A stretch of DNA of 56,077 bases from an uncultured Caulobacteraceae bacterium (GCA_903872075.1 CAIQJF010000044.1:1-56077); one strand, 5' to 3'. Counted from the first letter of the stretch, positions 38,238-48,624 are shown. The notes: generated by a model from the sequence alone, not told the origin. Numbers and translations are program-made.

Positions 38238-40433
38238 ATGCGCCCGTCGCGGCTTCCTAGTCCGGCGCGGATCGCCGCGTGGTTACGTGAGCAGCTACAG
38301 GCCCAGAGCGACAGGGCGGCGCTCTGGTGGCCGGTGGCTTTCGGCCTCGGCGCGGCCGCCTATCTGGGCCTGAAGTCCGAGCCTTCCGTCTGGGTTGCCG
38401 TGATCCTGGCCGTAGCGGGATGCTGCGTCCTGATCGCGGCCTCTCTTGCGCGTGCGGGTCGCCTGGCGGTCCATCTGGCCGGGTTCGTGGCCCTGGCCGC
38501 CGCTGGATTTCTGGTGGCGAAGATTCACTCGGATCGGATGGCCGCGCCGATTGCGCCGGCCCGGAGCGGCGTGGTGACCGTGACCGGCTGGGTCGTGGAC
38601 ATCTCCACGCCGAGCGAGAAGGGCGAACGTCTGCTCGTGGCGCCGGTGCAAATCTCGGGCCTGTTGTCCGAGGCGACGCCCGCCCGGATTCGGATCGTGG
38701 TCCCATCGCAGGATGGCCCCGACGCCGCGCCGCCGCCCGGAACGCCTATCCGTCTGACCACTTTGCTGGATCCGCCGCCCGGCCCTGCCGCGCCGGGCGC
38801 CTATGACTTTGCCCGGGACGCCTGGTTCGAAGGCATTGGCGGGGTCGGGCTGGCGATGCGTCCGCCAGCCTGGACCGATCTCGATCCGCCGCCCTGGGGG
38901 CTGCGCCTTGAAATGGCTGTCAACGCCCTGCGCTGGCGGGTGGCCAGCCGCCTGGCTCACGATATTGGCGCTGTGCTTGGGCCCGACGACGGCGGCGCGG
39001 CCGGCCTTGCCGCCGCGGTGACGACCAGTCACCAGGACTGGCTGTCCCCGGACCATCGGGACGATCTCCGCGGGTCAGGCTTGGCGCATATGCTTGCCAT
39101 TGCCGGACTGCACACTGCAGCGCTCAGTGGGTTCGCCTTTTTCGCCTTCCGCCTCGGCATTGCCGCCTGGCCGTGGCTCGCCCTGCGGGTTAACGGAAAG
39201 AAGGTGGCCGCCCTGGCGGCATTGCTGGTCGTCGCCGCCTATCTGGTGCTATCGGGCGCTCATCCCCCAGCCCGGCGCGCGGCCATAACCGCCAGCGTCG
39301 CCTTTCTGGCGATCCTGGTCGATCGGCGCGCCGTGAGTCTGCACTCCCTGGCCGTCGCCGCCCTAGTTATCCTGATCGTTGAGCCCGAAGTGGTGGTTCA
39401 GCCCGGTTTCGAGATGTCGTTCTGCGCGACCGCGTCGCTGGTGGCCATGGCGGAACTCTGGCCGCGACGGTCGGCCGAGGCCCCGGCCGGCGCCTGGCCC
39501 GTGCGCTGGCTGCGGCGGCTTGGAGAGGCGGTTCTGGGCCTTGCGATGGTCAGTCTGGTTGCGGGCGTCGCCACTGGCCCCTTCGCGATTCAGCACTTCA
39601 ATCGCGTGGCTAACTATGGCGTCTTCGCCAATCTCACAGCGGACTTTGTCGCCAGCGCCGTGATGATGCCCGCCCTGGCCCTGACCCTGTTCGCGCAGAT
39701 GATCGGGGTGAGTTCGACAGTCGCCGCGCCACTGCTCTGGTTGGCCGGCACGGCGGCCCGGGTTGTGATCTGGCTTGGCCACATCTTCTCCGCGGCGCCT
39801 GGGGCGAGTGTGTCGATGTCAAGCGCGCCGATTGTGGCCCTGGCGATCTCCTATCTCGGCATCGTGTTTGCCTGCCTATGGCGGGGCCCGCTGCGGTGGA
39901 TCGGTCTGCCGATGGCGGCCGCGGTGGCCCTCTGGCCACGACCGCAGCCGCCCGTGGCCTGGATCGCGGCGGATGGTGACGACGCGGCCGTCGTGGTTGC
40001 GTTCAAGGAAATCCCCATGAAGCCGGGGACGCGGCTCTACGCCACCCAGCTTTGGGCGCAACGGCGTGGCTTCAACCTGCCGACCAATCCGGCGGCGGAG
40101 GCGCGCGGCGTTTACGACTGCGACCGCAAGGGATGTTTGCCAGTCGGCGCAATTCGTCCCGCCATCGCCGCCTCCTGGATGAAGCGGCCGCCCACTACGG
40201 AGCGTTTCCACACGCTATGCGCGGGGGCCGACATCGTGATTCTGCGAAGTTTCAGCGCACCGACGAATGGCTGCGGCTCTGCGCTTGTGCTGACACGTGG
40301 CGACTTTGAGCGGGGAGGGGCCGCCGAGATTTTCCCCAACGGCGCCGGCTGGCGGCTAGTCTGGTCTCAGCCGTTGCGGGGCCGTCGTCCGTGGTCGACG
40401 CCCGCTGAGACGGCTACTGATACCGACGGATAA
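38238..40433 (+). CDS. comEC: ComEC/Rec2 family DNA-uptake channel protein
   Basis: About 731-residue polytopic membrane protein. N-terminal helices and an OB-like extracellular domain (DUF4131) are followed by the competence domain with [20 protein letters not shown] and [15 protein letters not shown]. The C-terminal roughly 150 residues show no HxHxDH metal site, so the metallo-beta-lactamase-like nuclease domain of classical ComEC is missing or degenerate. The ATG at 38238 is chosen because the upstream in-frame codons lie antisense to gltX. The 3' end overlaps lexA (opposite strand) by 20 bases. Confidence 0.9.
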   Translation: MRPSRLPSPARIAAWLREQLQAQSDRAALWWPVAFGLGAAAYLGLKSEPSVWVAVILAVAGCCVLIAASLARAGRLAVHLAGFVALAAAGFLVAKIHSDRMAAPIAPARSGVVTVTGWVVDISTPSEKGERLLVAPVQISGLLSEATPARIRIVVPSQDGPDAAPPPGTPIRLTTLLDPPPGPAAPGAYDFARDAWFEGIGGVGLAMRPPAWTDLDPPPWGLRLEMAVNALRWRVASRLAHDIGAVLGPDDGGAAGLAAAVTTSHQDWLSPDHRDDLRGSGLAHMLAIAGLHTAALSGFAFFAFRLGIAAWPWLALRVNGKKVAALAALLVVAAYLVLSGAHPPARRAAITASVAFLAILVDRRAVSLHSLAVAALVILIVEPEVVVQPGFEMSFCATASLVAMAELWPRRSAEAPAGAWPVRWLRRLGEAVLGLAMVSLVAGVATGPFAIQHFNRVANYGVFANLTADFVASAVMMPALALTLFAQMIGVSSTVAAPLLWLAGTAARVVIWLGHIFSAAPGASVSMSSAPIVALAISYLGIVFACLWRGPLRWIGLPMAAAVALWPRPQPPVAWIAADGDDAAVVVAFKEIPMKPGTRLYATQLWAQRRGFNLPTNPAAEARGVYDCDRKGCLPVGAIRPAIAASWMKRPPTTERFHTLCAGADIVILRSFSAPTNGCGSALVLTRGDFERGGAAEIFPNGAGWRLVWSQPLRGRRPWSTPAETATDTDG

Positions 40434-41106
40434 GGCCGACCAGCTTGCCTTGCACCTGAACTTGATCCGGACCGAAAATCCGGGTCTCATAGGCCGGATT
40501 GGCCGCCTCAAGAGCCAGCGAGGCGCCTTTGCGCCGCAGGCGCTTGAGTGTGGCTTCCTCGCCCATGACCAGGGCGACGATGATCTCGCCGGAATTGGCC
40601 GTGTTCACTTTTCGGATGACCGCATAGTCACCGTCGAGAATGCCGGCTTGGATCATGGAGTCGCCTTCGACCTGCAGCACGTAGTGTTCGCCCGATCCGA
40701 GAATCGACTCCGGTACATGCAGACGGTCGCGTTCGTGCTGGATGGCGGCGATCGGCGTGCCCGCCGCGATCTTGCCAAGGACGGACAGTTCGCGCGTCTC
40801 GTTGGCCGCGAAGGAGGGCGCCGGCTTAGGGCTATCGACGACGGTGGGCCTAAAGGCTGCACGTCCGTTGCTCGGCGCCGAGGTGGTCGCCTGTTGCGGC
40901 AGTTTCACAACCTCAAGGGCGCGCGCCCGGTGCGCAAGGCGACGCAGAAAGCCACGTTCCTCGAGCGCCGTGATCAGCCGATGGATCCCGGACTTCGACG
41001 CCAGATCAAGGGCTTCCTTCATCTCGTCGAAGGAGGGCGAGACGCCCGTTTCCTTGATCCGCTCATGGATGAACATCAGGAGTTCATGCTGTTTGCGTGT
41101 GAGCAT
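40414..41106 (-). CDS. lexA: SOS repressor LexA
   Basis: Represses DNA damage genes and cleaves itself with RecA help. N-terminal winged helix ([12 protein letters not shown] through [13 protein letters not shown]), cleavage site Ala115-Gly116 in GKIAAGTP, catalytic Ser150 in EGDSMIQAG and Lys188 in ATLKRL. 230 residues from ATG at 41106. A perfect alphaproteobacterial SOS box lies 52 bases upstream, so autoregulation is expected. The gene order trpC-lexA-comEC is a common alphaproteobacterial one, though moaC and moeA, usual in between, are absent. Confidence 0.96.
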   Translation of the reverse strand: MLTRKQHELLMFIHERIKETGVSPSFDEMKEALDLASKSGIHRLITALEERGFLRRLAHRARALEVVKLPQQATTSAPSNGRAAFRPTVVDSPKPAPSFAANETRELSVLGKIAAGTPIAAIQHERDRLHVPESILGSGEHYVLQVEGDSMIQAGILDGDYAVIRKVNTANSGEIIVALVMGEEATLKRLRRKGASLALEAANPAYETRIFGPDQVQVQGKLVGLIRRYQ

Positions 41107-41157
41107 CGCCGCCTCGCACTGTCCGGCAGACCGGAACAAACCAAAAACAATGGCGAT

Positions 41158-41172
41158 GTTCTCTGGGTGTTC
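41158..41172 (-). promoter_or_regulatory. LexA-binding SOS box (GTTC-N7-GTTC)
   Basis: GTTC TCTGGGT GTTC matches the alphaproteobacterial LexA operator exactly. It lies between the trpC stop and the lexA start, in the lexA promoter region, consistent with autorepression. Confidence 0.9.
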
Positions 41173-41182
41173 TCCCGGCTTG

Positions 41183-41989
41183 TCAAGCCGAGGCGGAGGG
41201 AGCCAGCAGGGCCCGGGTCGCGGCTTCCACGTCCGCCTGCCGCATCAGGCTCTCGCCCACCAGCATGGCCCGGGCGCCGCAGCGCTCCAACCTGGCGGCG
41301 TCGGCGGATGTTAAGATACCACTTTCTGTAACAATCAAAGCACTTGCTGGCATTTTCTGAGACAGCGTTTCGGTGGCGGACAAGTCGGTGACGAAGGTGC
41401 GCAGGTCGCGATTGTTGACCCCGATCAGATCGGCCCCAAGCGCGGCGGCTCGGTCGACCTCGGCGGCGTCGTGCGTCTCCACCAGAACATCCATGCCGAA
41501 TCGCGCGGCCTCGACCATGAGGTCACGCGCCAGCGCGTCGTCGACCATGGCCAGAATGACCAGGATGGCGTCGGCGCCCAGGGCGCGGGACTCGGCCACC
41601 TGCCACGGATCGACGAGGAATTCCTTTCGCAGGCAGGGAAGGCCAGAGGCGGCGCGCGCGACGATCAGGTTTTCGTCCGAGCCCTGGAAACTCGGTCCGT
41701 CGGTGAGCACCGAGAGACAAGCCGCGCCGCCCGCGGCATAGGCCGCGCCGATGGCCGCCGGGTCGAAGTCAGCGCGTATCACGCCCTTGGACGGTGAAGC
41801 TTTCTTCACCTCGGCGATCAGGGCCAGACGGCCGGGAGCGTGGGCCGCCACGAGGGCGGCGCGAAAGCCGCGTGGCGCCGAGGCGCTCTGCGCTTTGGCG
41901 GCCACGGCGGAGGACGTCGTAGCGTTGCGGCGCGCGGCGACCTCGTCGCGCTTGTAGGCGGCGATGTCGGCGAGAATGTCCCGGCTCAT
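41183..41989 (-). CDS. trpC: Indole-3-glycerol phosphate synthase TrpC
   Basis: Closes the indole ring in tryptophan synthesis. TIM-barrel enzyme of 268 residues with [18 protein letters not shown] at the phosphate/substrate site, [12 protein letters not shown] and [10 protein letters not shown]. The start ATG overlaps the trpD stop (ATGA). Last gene of the trp operon here; trpF, trpB and trpA are not in the window. Confidence 0.97.
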   Translation of the reverse strand: MSRDILADIAAYKRDEVAARRNATTSSAVAAKAQSASAPRGFRAALVAAHAPGRLALIAEVKKASPSKGVIRADFDPAAIGAAYAAGGAACLSVLTDGPSFQGSDENLIVARAASGLPCLRKEFLVDPWQVAESRALGADAILVILAMVDDALARDLMVEAARFGMDVLVETHDAAEVDRAAALGADLIGVNNRDLRTFVTDLSATETLSQKMPASALIVTESGILTSADAARLERCGARAMLVGESLMRQADVEAATRALLAPSASA

Positions 41990-42999
41990 GAATTGGTCGC
42001 TCTTACGAGGCCCTCAAGCGCCCGGGCCGCGGCGCCGCTGTCGAGCGAGTCCGCCGCAAGGGCTATTCCTTCGCGGAGGGTCTCGACCCGGTCCGCGACG
42101 AGGAAAGCGGCCGCGGCGTTGATCATCACCACGTCGCGATAAGGTCCGGTTTCGCCGGCCAGCAGCGCCCGAAGGGCGGCCGCGTTCTGAACCGGATCGC
42201 CCCCCCTTAGCTCCGACATGGCCGCGCGTTCCAACCCGACGGCTTCGGGGGTGATGGTAAAGAGCCGCACCAGGCCGTCGCGCCATTCCGCGACCTGCGT
42301 GGCTCCGGTGGTGGTGATCTCATCCAGTCCATCGCCATGGACGACCCAGGCGCGTGTCGCGCCAAGAGCGCCGAGCACGCGGGCGAGCGGTTCGACCCAG
42401 CGGGGGTCATAGACGCCGAGCACCTGCCTGCGCGCGCCGGCAGGGTTCGAGAGGGGCCCCAGGATGTTGAAGATCGTCCGAAAGCCCAGTTGCTCGCGGA
42501 TCGGCATGACATGGCGCAGGGCGCCGTGATGCGCTGGCGCATAGAGAAAACAAATCCCGGCCTCGTCCAGGGCCTGACGCTGACGCGCGGGGTTCGCCGC
42601 GATATTGACTCCCAGGGCGCCGAGGACGTCGGAGGATCCCGACTTCGAGGAGACGGCGCGGGTGCCGTGCTTGGCGACCTTCAGCCCCCCGCCAGCCGCG
42701 ACGAAGGCGACCGCGGTGGAGATATTCAGGGTGTGCGCGCCGTCGCCGCCGGTGCCGCAGACGTCCACGACGTCATAGGGATGGTCCATCACCAGCGCTT
42801 CGCTGCGCAGCGCTTTGGCGCAGGCGGTGATCTCGCCGACAGTCTCGCCCCGCAGGCGCATGGCGGTCACTGCAGCGGCGATCTGAGCGGGCGTAGGTTC
42901 GCCGCGCAGGCATGCCGTGAAGAACGCCTCGGCGTCCTCGGCGATCAGGGTCGCGCCATCGGCGAGGCGCGACAGCAGGGGTTTGAAGGCGTCCGACAT
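41986..42999 (-). CDS. trpD: Anthranilate phosphoribosyltransferase TrpD
   Basis: Transfers phosphoribosyl to anthranilate. [18 protein letters not shown] is the PRPP-binding loop and [21 protein letters not shown] the anthranilate region. 337 residues. Seven bases after trpG and overlapping trpC, so co-translated in the trp operon. Confidence 0.97.
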   Translation of the reverse strand: MSDAFKPLLSRLADGATLIAEDAEAFFTACLRGEPTPAQIAAAVTAMRLRGETVGEITACAKALRSEALVMDHPYDVVDVCGTGGDGAHTLNISTAVAFVAAGGGLKVAKHGTRAVSSKSGSSDVLGALGVNIAANPARQRQALDEAGICFLYAPAHHGALRHVMPIREQLGFRTIFNILGPLSNPAGARRQVLGVYDPRWVEPLARVLGALGATRAWVVHGDGLDEITTTGATQVAEWRDGLVRLFTITPEAVGLERAAMSELRGGDPVQNAAALRALLAGETGPYRDVVMINAAAAFLVADRVETLREGIALAADSLDSGAAARALEGLVRATNS

Positions 43000-43006
43000 G
43001 ATGCGT

Positions 43007-43597
43007 CTAGACCGCGGCCAGGGTCTTCACCCCAGCCAGGCTGAGGAAGTTGGCCAGTAGCTGGTGACCGCCTTGGGTCAGGATCGACTCCGGGTGGAAC
43101 TGCACGCCGTGCACTGGCCGCGACCGGTGCGAAAGTCCCATAATCTCTCCATCGTCGGTCCAGGCCGTGATCTCAAGGCAGTCAGGCAGGGTGTCCCGCG
43201 CCACGGCGAGGCTGTGGTAGCGCGTGGCGATGAACCCGTCCTCCAGGCCACCGAACACGCCCCGGCCGGCGTGACGAATCGGACTGGTCTTCCCATGCAT
43301 CAGGGTTTTGGCGCGGATCACGTCGCCGCCGAATGCCTGGCCTATGGCCTGGTGGCCCAGGCAGACCCCGAAAATGCCCAGATCGGCCGGCGCTTGGGCG
43401 ATCAGGTCCAGGCAGATGCCCGCTTCGTTGGGGGTGCAGGGACCCGGCGATAAAACCACGGCCTCGGGGCGCATTCCCAGGGCTTCGGCCGTGGTGATGG
43501 CGTCGTTGCGGTAGACCTGCGGCTCTACGCCCAGTTCGTCGAGGTAGTGAACGAGGTTGTAGGTGAAGCTGTCGTAGTTATCGATAACGAGGATCAT
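43007..43597 (-). CDS. trpG: Anthranilate synthase glutamine amidotransferase TrpG
   Basis: Supplies ammonia from glutamine to TrpE. Class I GATase with [14 protein letters not shown], the nucleophile in [16 protein letters not shown] and the His-x-Glu pair in [10 protein letters not shown]. 196 residues. It may also serve as PabA in folate synthesis, which is common in bacteria with a single copy. 42 bases after trpE. Confidence 0.96.
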   Translation of the reverse strand: MILVIDNYDSFTYNLVHYLDELGVEPQVYRNDAITTAEALGMRPEAVVLSPGPCTPNEAGICLDLIAQAPADLGIFGVCLGHQAIGQAFGGDVIRAKTLMHGKTSPIRHAGRGVFGGLEDGFIATRYHSLAVARDTLPDCLEITAWTDDGEIMGLSHRSRPVHGVQFHPESILTQGGHQLLANFLSLAGVKTLAAV

Positions 43598-43639
43598 CGG
43601 GTCGGTCTCCGGAAGCAGGGCGGGGTCTGGCGAGGCGTG

Positions 43640-45175
43640 TCAGGTGAATCGCCAAGCCTCTTCCGCGGCGCGCCGAAGCGCTCCCGATTTCTGCAGGGTT
43701 TCCTCATATTCGGCGTCCGGGTCGCTGTCCGCGACGACGCCGCCGCCGGCCTGGACATACAGAACGCCGTCCTTCACGAGGCCTGTCCGGAGCACGATGC
43801 AGGTGTCCACCGAGCCGTCTGCGCCGAAATAACCGACGGCCCCTGCGTAGGTGACTCCGCGCTTCACAGTTTCCAGTTCGTCGATGATCTCCATGGCGCG
43901 GACCTTGGGCGCCCCGGAAAGAGTGCCCGCCGGCAGGGCGGCCATGAGCACATCCACAGGGTCGAGCCCCTCCGGCGCGTCGCCTTCCACGTTGGAGACG
44001 ATGTGCATGACGTGGCTGTAGCGCTCGATCGTGAAACTTTCGGTTACGCGAACGGCGGGGCGACGGCGGGCTTCGGGCGGAGCGTTGCGCCCCGGCTCGC
44101 GCAAACGGGCCACCCGGCCGACATCGTTGCGGCCCAGGTCCAGCAGCATGAGATGCTCGGCCCGTTCCTTCTCGTCGGCCAGAAGTTCCTTTTCGAGGGC
44201 CAGGTCCTCGGCCGGCGTGGCCCCGCGACGGCGTGTGCCGGCGATCGGGCGAATGGTGATCTTGCCGTCGCGCAGTCGCACCAGAATTTCAGGCGACGAG
44301 CCAACGAGCTGAAACCCAGGGAAGTTGAGGTAATAGAGGAACGGCGAGGGGTTGGTTCGCCGAAGGGACCGGTAGAGTGCGAACGGCGACTGGTCGAACG
44401 TGCAAGAGAACCGGTGGCTTGGCACCACCTGGAAGATGTCGCCGGCCTGAATGTAGCGCTTCGCCGCCTCGACGATCCGGCCGTATTCCGTCCGACTCAT
44501 CGGAGAGGCCAGCGCCGGCGCGGAGGCCGTCGGCGTGGGCTCGGAGCGCTGGGGCAAGGGGCGGGCCAGGTCGGCGATGACCCTGTCAATCCGCATTCGG
44601 GCGGCGGCATAAGCCTGCGCCGCATCGTCGCCTGACGCGCGCGCCGTCGTCACCAGAATGATTTCCTGGGCGATGGAATCGAAAATCGCGACGATCGCCG
44701 GCCGGATCATTATTGCGTCATGCAGACCCAGCGGATCGGGATTGGCGTGGGGCAGGCGTTCGGCCAGCCGCACCATGTCGTAGCCGAAGACCCCGAACAC
44801 GCCGCCTGCCATGGGCGGAAGCCCGGCCGGAATCTCCAGACGTGAGCGGGCCAGGAGATCTCTGAGCGAGTCCAGCGCGCCGCCGACGATCGGCGTGAAA
44901 CGGTCCGCGGCGATGTTTTCGCCCTCGGCCGCCTCCGCCTTGTCGCCCCGGCAGCGCCAGACCAGGTCAGGGTTCATCGCCACGATGGAGTAACGGCCCC
45001 GCCAAGCCCCACCTTCCACGGACTCGAAGAGGAAGGCGTAGGGCTTGTCTCGCGCGATCTTCAGGTAGGCCGATACCGGCGTCTCCAGATCGTCTATCAG
45101 ACGCCGCCAGACGAGCTGCGTCCGGCCGGCGTCATAAGCGGTCCTGAAGTTGTCGAAGGACGGCTCGACGCTCAC
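43640..45175 (-). CDS. trpE: Anthranilate synthase component I TrpE
   Basis: Converts chorismate to anthranilate. N-terminal regulatory segment includes FLFESVEGG, the position of tryptophan feedback binding; the catalytic domain includes IAGTRRRG, LDLGRNDVGRV and FTIERYSHVMHIVSNVEG. 511 residues. Between DVGRV and the VRVTESFT strand there is an insertion of about 14 residues rich in Arg and Pro compared with usual TrpE. GTG start overlapping the ppiD stop (GTGA). First of the trpEGDC genes. Confidence 0.95.
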   Translation of the reverse strand: MSVEPSFDNFRTAYDAGRTQLVWRRLIDDLETPVSAYLKIARDKPYAFLFESVEGGAWRGRYSIVAMNPDLVWRCRGDKAEAAEGENIAADRFTPIVGGALDSLRDLLARSRLEIPAGLPPMAGGVFGVFGYDMVRLAERLPHANPDPLGLHDAIMIRPAIVAIFDSIAQEIILVTTARASGDDAAQAYAAARMRIDRVIADLARPLPQRSEPTPTASAPALASPMSRTEYGRIVEAAKRYIQAGDIFQVVPSHRFSCTFDQSPFALYRSLRRTNPSPFLYYLNFPGFQLVGSSPEILVRLRDGKITIRPIAGTRRRGATPAEDLALEKELLADEKERAEHLMLLDLGRNDVGRVARLREPGRNAPPEARRRPAVRVTESFTIERYSHVMHIVSNVEGDAPEGLDPVDVLMAALPAGTLSGAPKVRAMEIIDELETVKRGVTYAGAVGYFGADGSVDTCIVLRTGLVKDGVLYVQAGGGVVADSDPDAEYEETLQKSGALRRAAEEAWRFT

Positions 45176-47139
45176 TTGGCTCCGCCGGCGGCCTTGCCGC
45201 CGGGCTTGGGCATGGTCGCCGGATCGACGCCCATGGTCTTGCGCGCCAGATCGAGGTTCACGTTGACCTTGATGGCCTTGCCCGCGGCGGCCTTGGTGGC
45301 CGCGAAGAGGTCACGAAGATAATCCTGCGATGCGCGTCCCTCCAGCGCCTCGAGGAACTGCGCTGTCTGGCTGATTTCGCCCGGGCGGACGGCGTCGAGC
45401 CGGGCGATGAACACACCGTTCGGCGCGCCTGCGGCGAACAGGTCGCCTGACTTGCGGCCGAAGATCTGGGTCAGGAAATCGCGACCGAGGGCCTGATACT
45501 GCTGGGCCTTGACAAGTTGCATCCCCTGGATCCTAGCCGCCTTGGCCCCGACACTGGCGGCGGCGGCGTCGAACGTGGCGCCTTTGGTGATCTGGGCGAT
45601 CAGGGCGTCGGCCTTCGCCTTGAGAACAACCACGAGCTGTTCACGCATGTAGGCCTGGGTCAGGGGCGCGCGAATCTCATCCAGGGCGGGCATGGCGGGT
45701 GGGAGAACTTTCACCACCTTCAGGGCGTAGTACTCGCCTGCGCCGGCGTCCTGGACATCGGAATCTTCGCCGGCGTGCATTGCGAACGCCGACTTGGCGA
45801 TCTTGTCGCCCAGATCCGCGATCGGCTTGCCCTGGCCGTCCAGACCTTCGCTGGTGAAGGGGCCCACCATGATGGTGGCGACACCGGCCTTGGCTGCGGC
45901 GTCGGCGACGTTGGCTCCGGCCTGACGAGCGTCGTCGAATTTCTGGCTGAGCTCGTAGGCCTTGTTCTTGGCTGCCTTGGCTTTCAGGTCCGCTTCGATT
46001 TTCGCGCGGGCCTGTTCCAGGCTGGCGCTGTGGCCGGCCGTGGTCTTGACCACTTTCAGGGCGGCCAGGCCGAGGTCGCCTTGGATGGGCCCTCCGGCCT
46101 GGCCTTCCTTCATGGCGAAGGCGGCGGCGCCCAGCTTGAGATCGGAAATCGCGCTCTTGGGTTTGTCCTGATAGATGACCGGCTCAGAGCCGACTGCGCG
46201 GGCGACGGCGGCGGGATCCTCGCCCTGGCGCAGCCTTTGGGCGGCCTGGGCGCCAGCGGCGGCGGTTTTCACCGGAATCTGGATGACCACGCGGGTTTCC
46301 GGAGTCGACAGCGTGTCCTTCCGGAATTCGAATTCCTTCTGAATATCGGCCGGGCTCACGGTGATGGCGGGCGCCAACGCTGCGGCGGAGAACCGGGCCA
46401 GGGTCACCGCGCGCATTTCCGGTCGCGTCAGTTGCGCGGCGTGGGTCTTTTCGAACGCCAGAAGTTGGGCGTCGGTCGGCGGCGCCGGTTGAACCACGGC
46501 GCGGGCGTCGAGCACGAAGTAGCTGACGTCGCGGTTCTGAAGCGCTGAGATCGCGCTCATGGCGGCGTAGGCGCGGGGGGCTCGGAAGCCAGTCTGCACG
46601 GCGTAACCGAAATGGCGCTGGGCCATCTCATCCGTCAGATCGGCCTGCACCTGCTGAGGCGTGAGGCCCTGCCTGGCCAGGAATTCGGTGAACTGTTTCT
46701 TGCTGAATTTTCCGGTCACCCGGTCGAAGGCCACGGGAATCTGCTTGATCTGGGCGTCGATCAGTGTGGCGTCCGGGACGATCCCGGCGCGTTTGAGCAT
46801 TTCGAGTTGGCCATCGTCCAAGGCGATCTGGCTCAGAAGCTGCTGATCGAAGCCGTTCTTGATGAGGAACTCGCTGGTCACCACCTGTTTCGATTGCTGC
46901 TCGAAGCGCTGCTTCTGCTGCTCGAAGATCCGCCGGTAGTCATTGGCGCTGGTCACGTGGCTGCCGGCCGTGATGATGGAATCGGCCCGCGCGCCTTTGA
47001 ACGCATCGGGGAACTTTCCGCCGCCGCCGACGCCCAGGACGAGGAAGACGAGGATCAGAAGGCCCATGAGTGCGATGGCCACGGGATTTCTGGCTGTGGA
47101 GCGGAGGGAGCCGGTCATGTTCGTCTTTGAGGCCGTCAT
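45172..47139 (-). CDS. ppiD: PpiD/SurA-type peptidylprolyl isomerase, membrane anchored
   Basis: Periplasmic folding factor anchored by one N-terminal helix (PVAIALMGLLILVFLVLG). After it come a SurA-like N-terminal domain, a parvulin-like region (about residues 250-360) and a C-terminal helical domain. ATG at 47139 gives 655 residues; ATG at 47118, directly before MTGSLRSTARNP, is as likely. Neither has a clear ribosome binding site. It heads the operon with trpE, and the tpiA gene diverges from it with about 100 bases in between. The parvulin domain is weakly conserved, so isomerase activity is uncertain. Confidence 0.88.
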   Translation of the reverse strand: MTASKTNMTGSLRSTARNPVAIALMGLLILVFLVLGVGGGGKFPDAFKGARADSIITAGSHVTSANDYRRIFEQQKQRFEQQSKQVVTSEFLIKNGFDQQLLSQIALDDGQLEMLKRAGIVPDATLIDAQIKQIPVAFDRVTGKFSKKQFTEFLARQGLTPQQVQADLTDEMAQRHFGYAVQTGFRAPRAYAAMSAISALQNRDVSYFVLDARAVVQPAPPTDAQLLAFEKTHAAQLTRPEMRAVTLARFSAAALAPAITVSPADIQKEFEFRKDTLSTPETRVVIQIPVKTAAAGAQAAQRLRQGEDPAAVARAVGSEPVIYQDKPKSAISDLKLGAAAFAMKEGQAGGPIQGDLGLAALKVVKTTAGHSASLEQARAKIEADLKAKAAKNKAYELSQKFDDARQAGANVADAAAKAGVATIMVGPFTSEGLDGQGKPIADLGDKIAKSAFAMHAGEDSDVQDAGAGEYYALKVVKVLPPAMPALDEIRAPLTQAYMREQLVVVLKAKADALIAQITKGATFDAAAASVGAKAARIQGMQLVKAQQYQALGRDFLTQIFGRKSGDLFAAGAPNGVFIARLDAVRPGEISQTAQFLEALEGRASQDYLRDLFAATKAAAGKAIKVNVNLDLARKTMGVDPATMPKPGGKAAGGAK

Positions 47140-47240
47140 TGCCGCGGGCCCGATGGCGCCCACTGGATCGCCGGTATAGTGGAGCCGCATCACCCGCCGC
47201 AAGCAAAGGCGGCCACAACCTGAAGGGACGCCAGAAAGCC

Positions 47241-47990
47241 TTGTCTCCGATTCGCCCCCTGATCGCCGGAAACTGGAAAATGAACGGCCTTGAGGCCGCC
47301 CTGGGCGAGGCCCGGGCGCTGGCCCAGGCCCTTGAGGAGCGCGCTCCGGCCGCGCGAGTGGCGCTCTGTCCGCCGGCGACTTTGGTTGACCGCATGGCGC
47401 GAGGCCTCGCCGGCGGCATCATTGAAATCGGCGGTCAGGACTGCCGCGCCGAGGTGTCGGGGGCCTACACGGGCGATATTTCCGCGGAGATGCTGGCCGA
47501 CGCCGGGGCGACGCTGGTGATTCTCGGGCATTCCGAGCGGCGAGCCTACCACCATGAGACGGACGCCGATGTGGCGGCCAAGGTGCTGGCCGCGCTTCGA
47601 GCCGGTCTTGAGCCAGTGGTCTGCGTGGGCGAGAGCCTGGAGCAGCGGCAAGCCGGCCTGGCCGTGGAGACGGTCGAGCGTCAGGTCCAGGGCTCGCTTC
47701 CCGACGCGGTCGCCGGGACGGCGTTCGCCGTCGCCTATGAACCGGTCTGGGCGATCGGCTCCGGCCTGACGCCCACCTTGGCCGAAATCGAGGTGGTGCA
47801 CGTCGCCGTGCGCGGGGCGCTGGTCCGCCGTTTTGGGGACGCCGGCGGCGCTGTCCCGATTCTCTACGGCGGGTCGGTCAAGCGCGACAACGCCGCCGAC
47901 ATCCTTGCGATCACCGACGTCGGCGGGGCGTTGGTCGGTGGGGCGTCCTTGAAGGCGGCGGACTTCATCGCCATCATTAAGGCCGCCTGA
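47241..47990 (+). CDS. tpiA: Triosephosphate isomerase
   Basis: Interconverts dihydroxyacetone phosphate and glyceraldehyde 3-phosphate. Catalytic Asn11 and Lys13 in AGNWKMNG, the electrophilic His in LGHSERR, catalytic Glu in AYEPVWAIGSG, and the phosphate loop YGGSVKRDN. TTG at 47241 gives 249 residues, the family norm; the longer open frame is antisense to ppiD. The next gene is secG, an arrangement shared by many bacteria. Confidence 0.95.
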   Translation: MSPIRPLIAGNWKMNGLEAALGEARALAQALEERAPAARVALCPPATLVDRMARGLAGGIIEIGGQDCRAEVSGAYTGDISAEMLADAGATLVILGHSERRAYHHETDADVAAKVLAALRAGLEPVVCVGESLEQRQAGLAVETVERQVQGSLPDAVAGTAFAVAYEPVWAIGSGLTPTLAEIEVVHVAVRGALVRRFGDAGGAVPILYGGSVKRDNAADILAITDVGGALVGGASLKAADFIAIIKAA

Positions 47991-48022
47991 CCCGTTTCGG
48001 AACCGCCGGAGGGGCCTATGGC

Positions 48023-48053
48023 GCGGCGCGCGGGTTGGTGCTAAACGCGCCGC
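48023..48053 (+). terminator. GC-rich hairpin after tpiA
   Basis: An 8-bp perfect stem GCGGCGCG/CGCGCCGC encloses a 15-base loop and is followed by TTCTT. It begins 33 bases after the tpiA stop and 47 bases before secG. It may terminate or only attenuate, since secG often is cotranscribed with tpiA. Confidence 0.45.
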
Positions 48054-48099
48054 TTCTTATCGCCGCCCCCTCCGCGCGGACTGGAAAGCCGTTCCCTTC

Positions 48100-48594
48100 A
48101 TGCTGCTTGGCCTCTTGCTGACCCTCAATATTATCGTCTGCCTCGCCCTTATCGGCGTGGTGCTGCTGCAGCGCTCCGAAGGCGGCGCGCTGGGCGGCGG
48201 CGGCAGTCCGACAGGCCTCGTCACCACCCGCGGGGCCGGCGATCTGCTGACCCGCACGACTTGGGTGCTGTTCTCTCTGTTCCTCATTCTGAGCCTGTCG
48301 CTGACCCTGCTCGGAGGTCGCGAGCGGTCCAATCAGGCCATCCTGAACCGGCTGAAGCTCCAGTCCGTCAATCCTGACGCCCTTCCGGGTCGCAACCCCG
48401 CCGCGCCCGGGCAGGCGACTCCGCCGCCGGTTCAGGGCCTGCCGCTCTCCGGCGCCGCCGCGCCGAAGCCGAGCGTTCGGTTGCCTAGCGCCGCGCCGGC
48501 CGACACGCCTACCGCGACCGGGAACTTCTCCACGCCCGCGCCGGCCATCAGTCTGCCGCCGCTACCGTCGGCGTCCAAGCCGGCCAAGCCCTAA
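48100..48594 (+). CDS. secG: Preprotein translocase subunit SecG
   Basis: Two-helix subunit of the SecYEG channel: helix 1 in the first 25 residues ending VVLLQRSEGGALGGGGS, helix 2 around residues 52-72. After about residue 80 there is a long Pro/Ala/Ser-rich cytoplasmic or periplasmic tail typical of alphaproteobacterial SecG, bringing it to 164 residues. A hairpin separates it from pyrG. Confidence 0.93.
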   Translation: MLLGLLLTLNIIVCLALIGVVLLQRSEGGALGGGGSPTGLVTTRGAGDLLTRTTWVLFSLFLILSLSLTLLGGRERSNQAILNRLKLQSVNPDALPGRNPAAPGQATPPPVQGLPLSGAAAPKPSVRLPSAAPADTPTATGNFSTPAPAISLPPLPSASKPAKP

Positions 48595-48605
48595 GTCACC
48601 TCACG

Positions 48606-48624
48606 GCCGGCCCGATGGGCCGGC
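48606..48624 (+). terminator. Hairpin between secG and pyrG
   Basis: GCCGGCCC-GAT-GGGCCGGC is a perfect 8-bp stem with a 3-base loop, 12 bases after the secG stop. It is followed by GGTGGAAAAA rather than T, so a Rho-independent role on the plus strand is uncertain. Confidence 0.4.
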
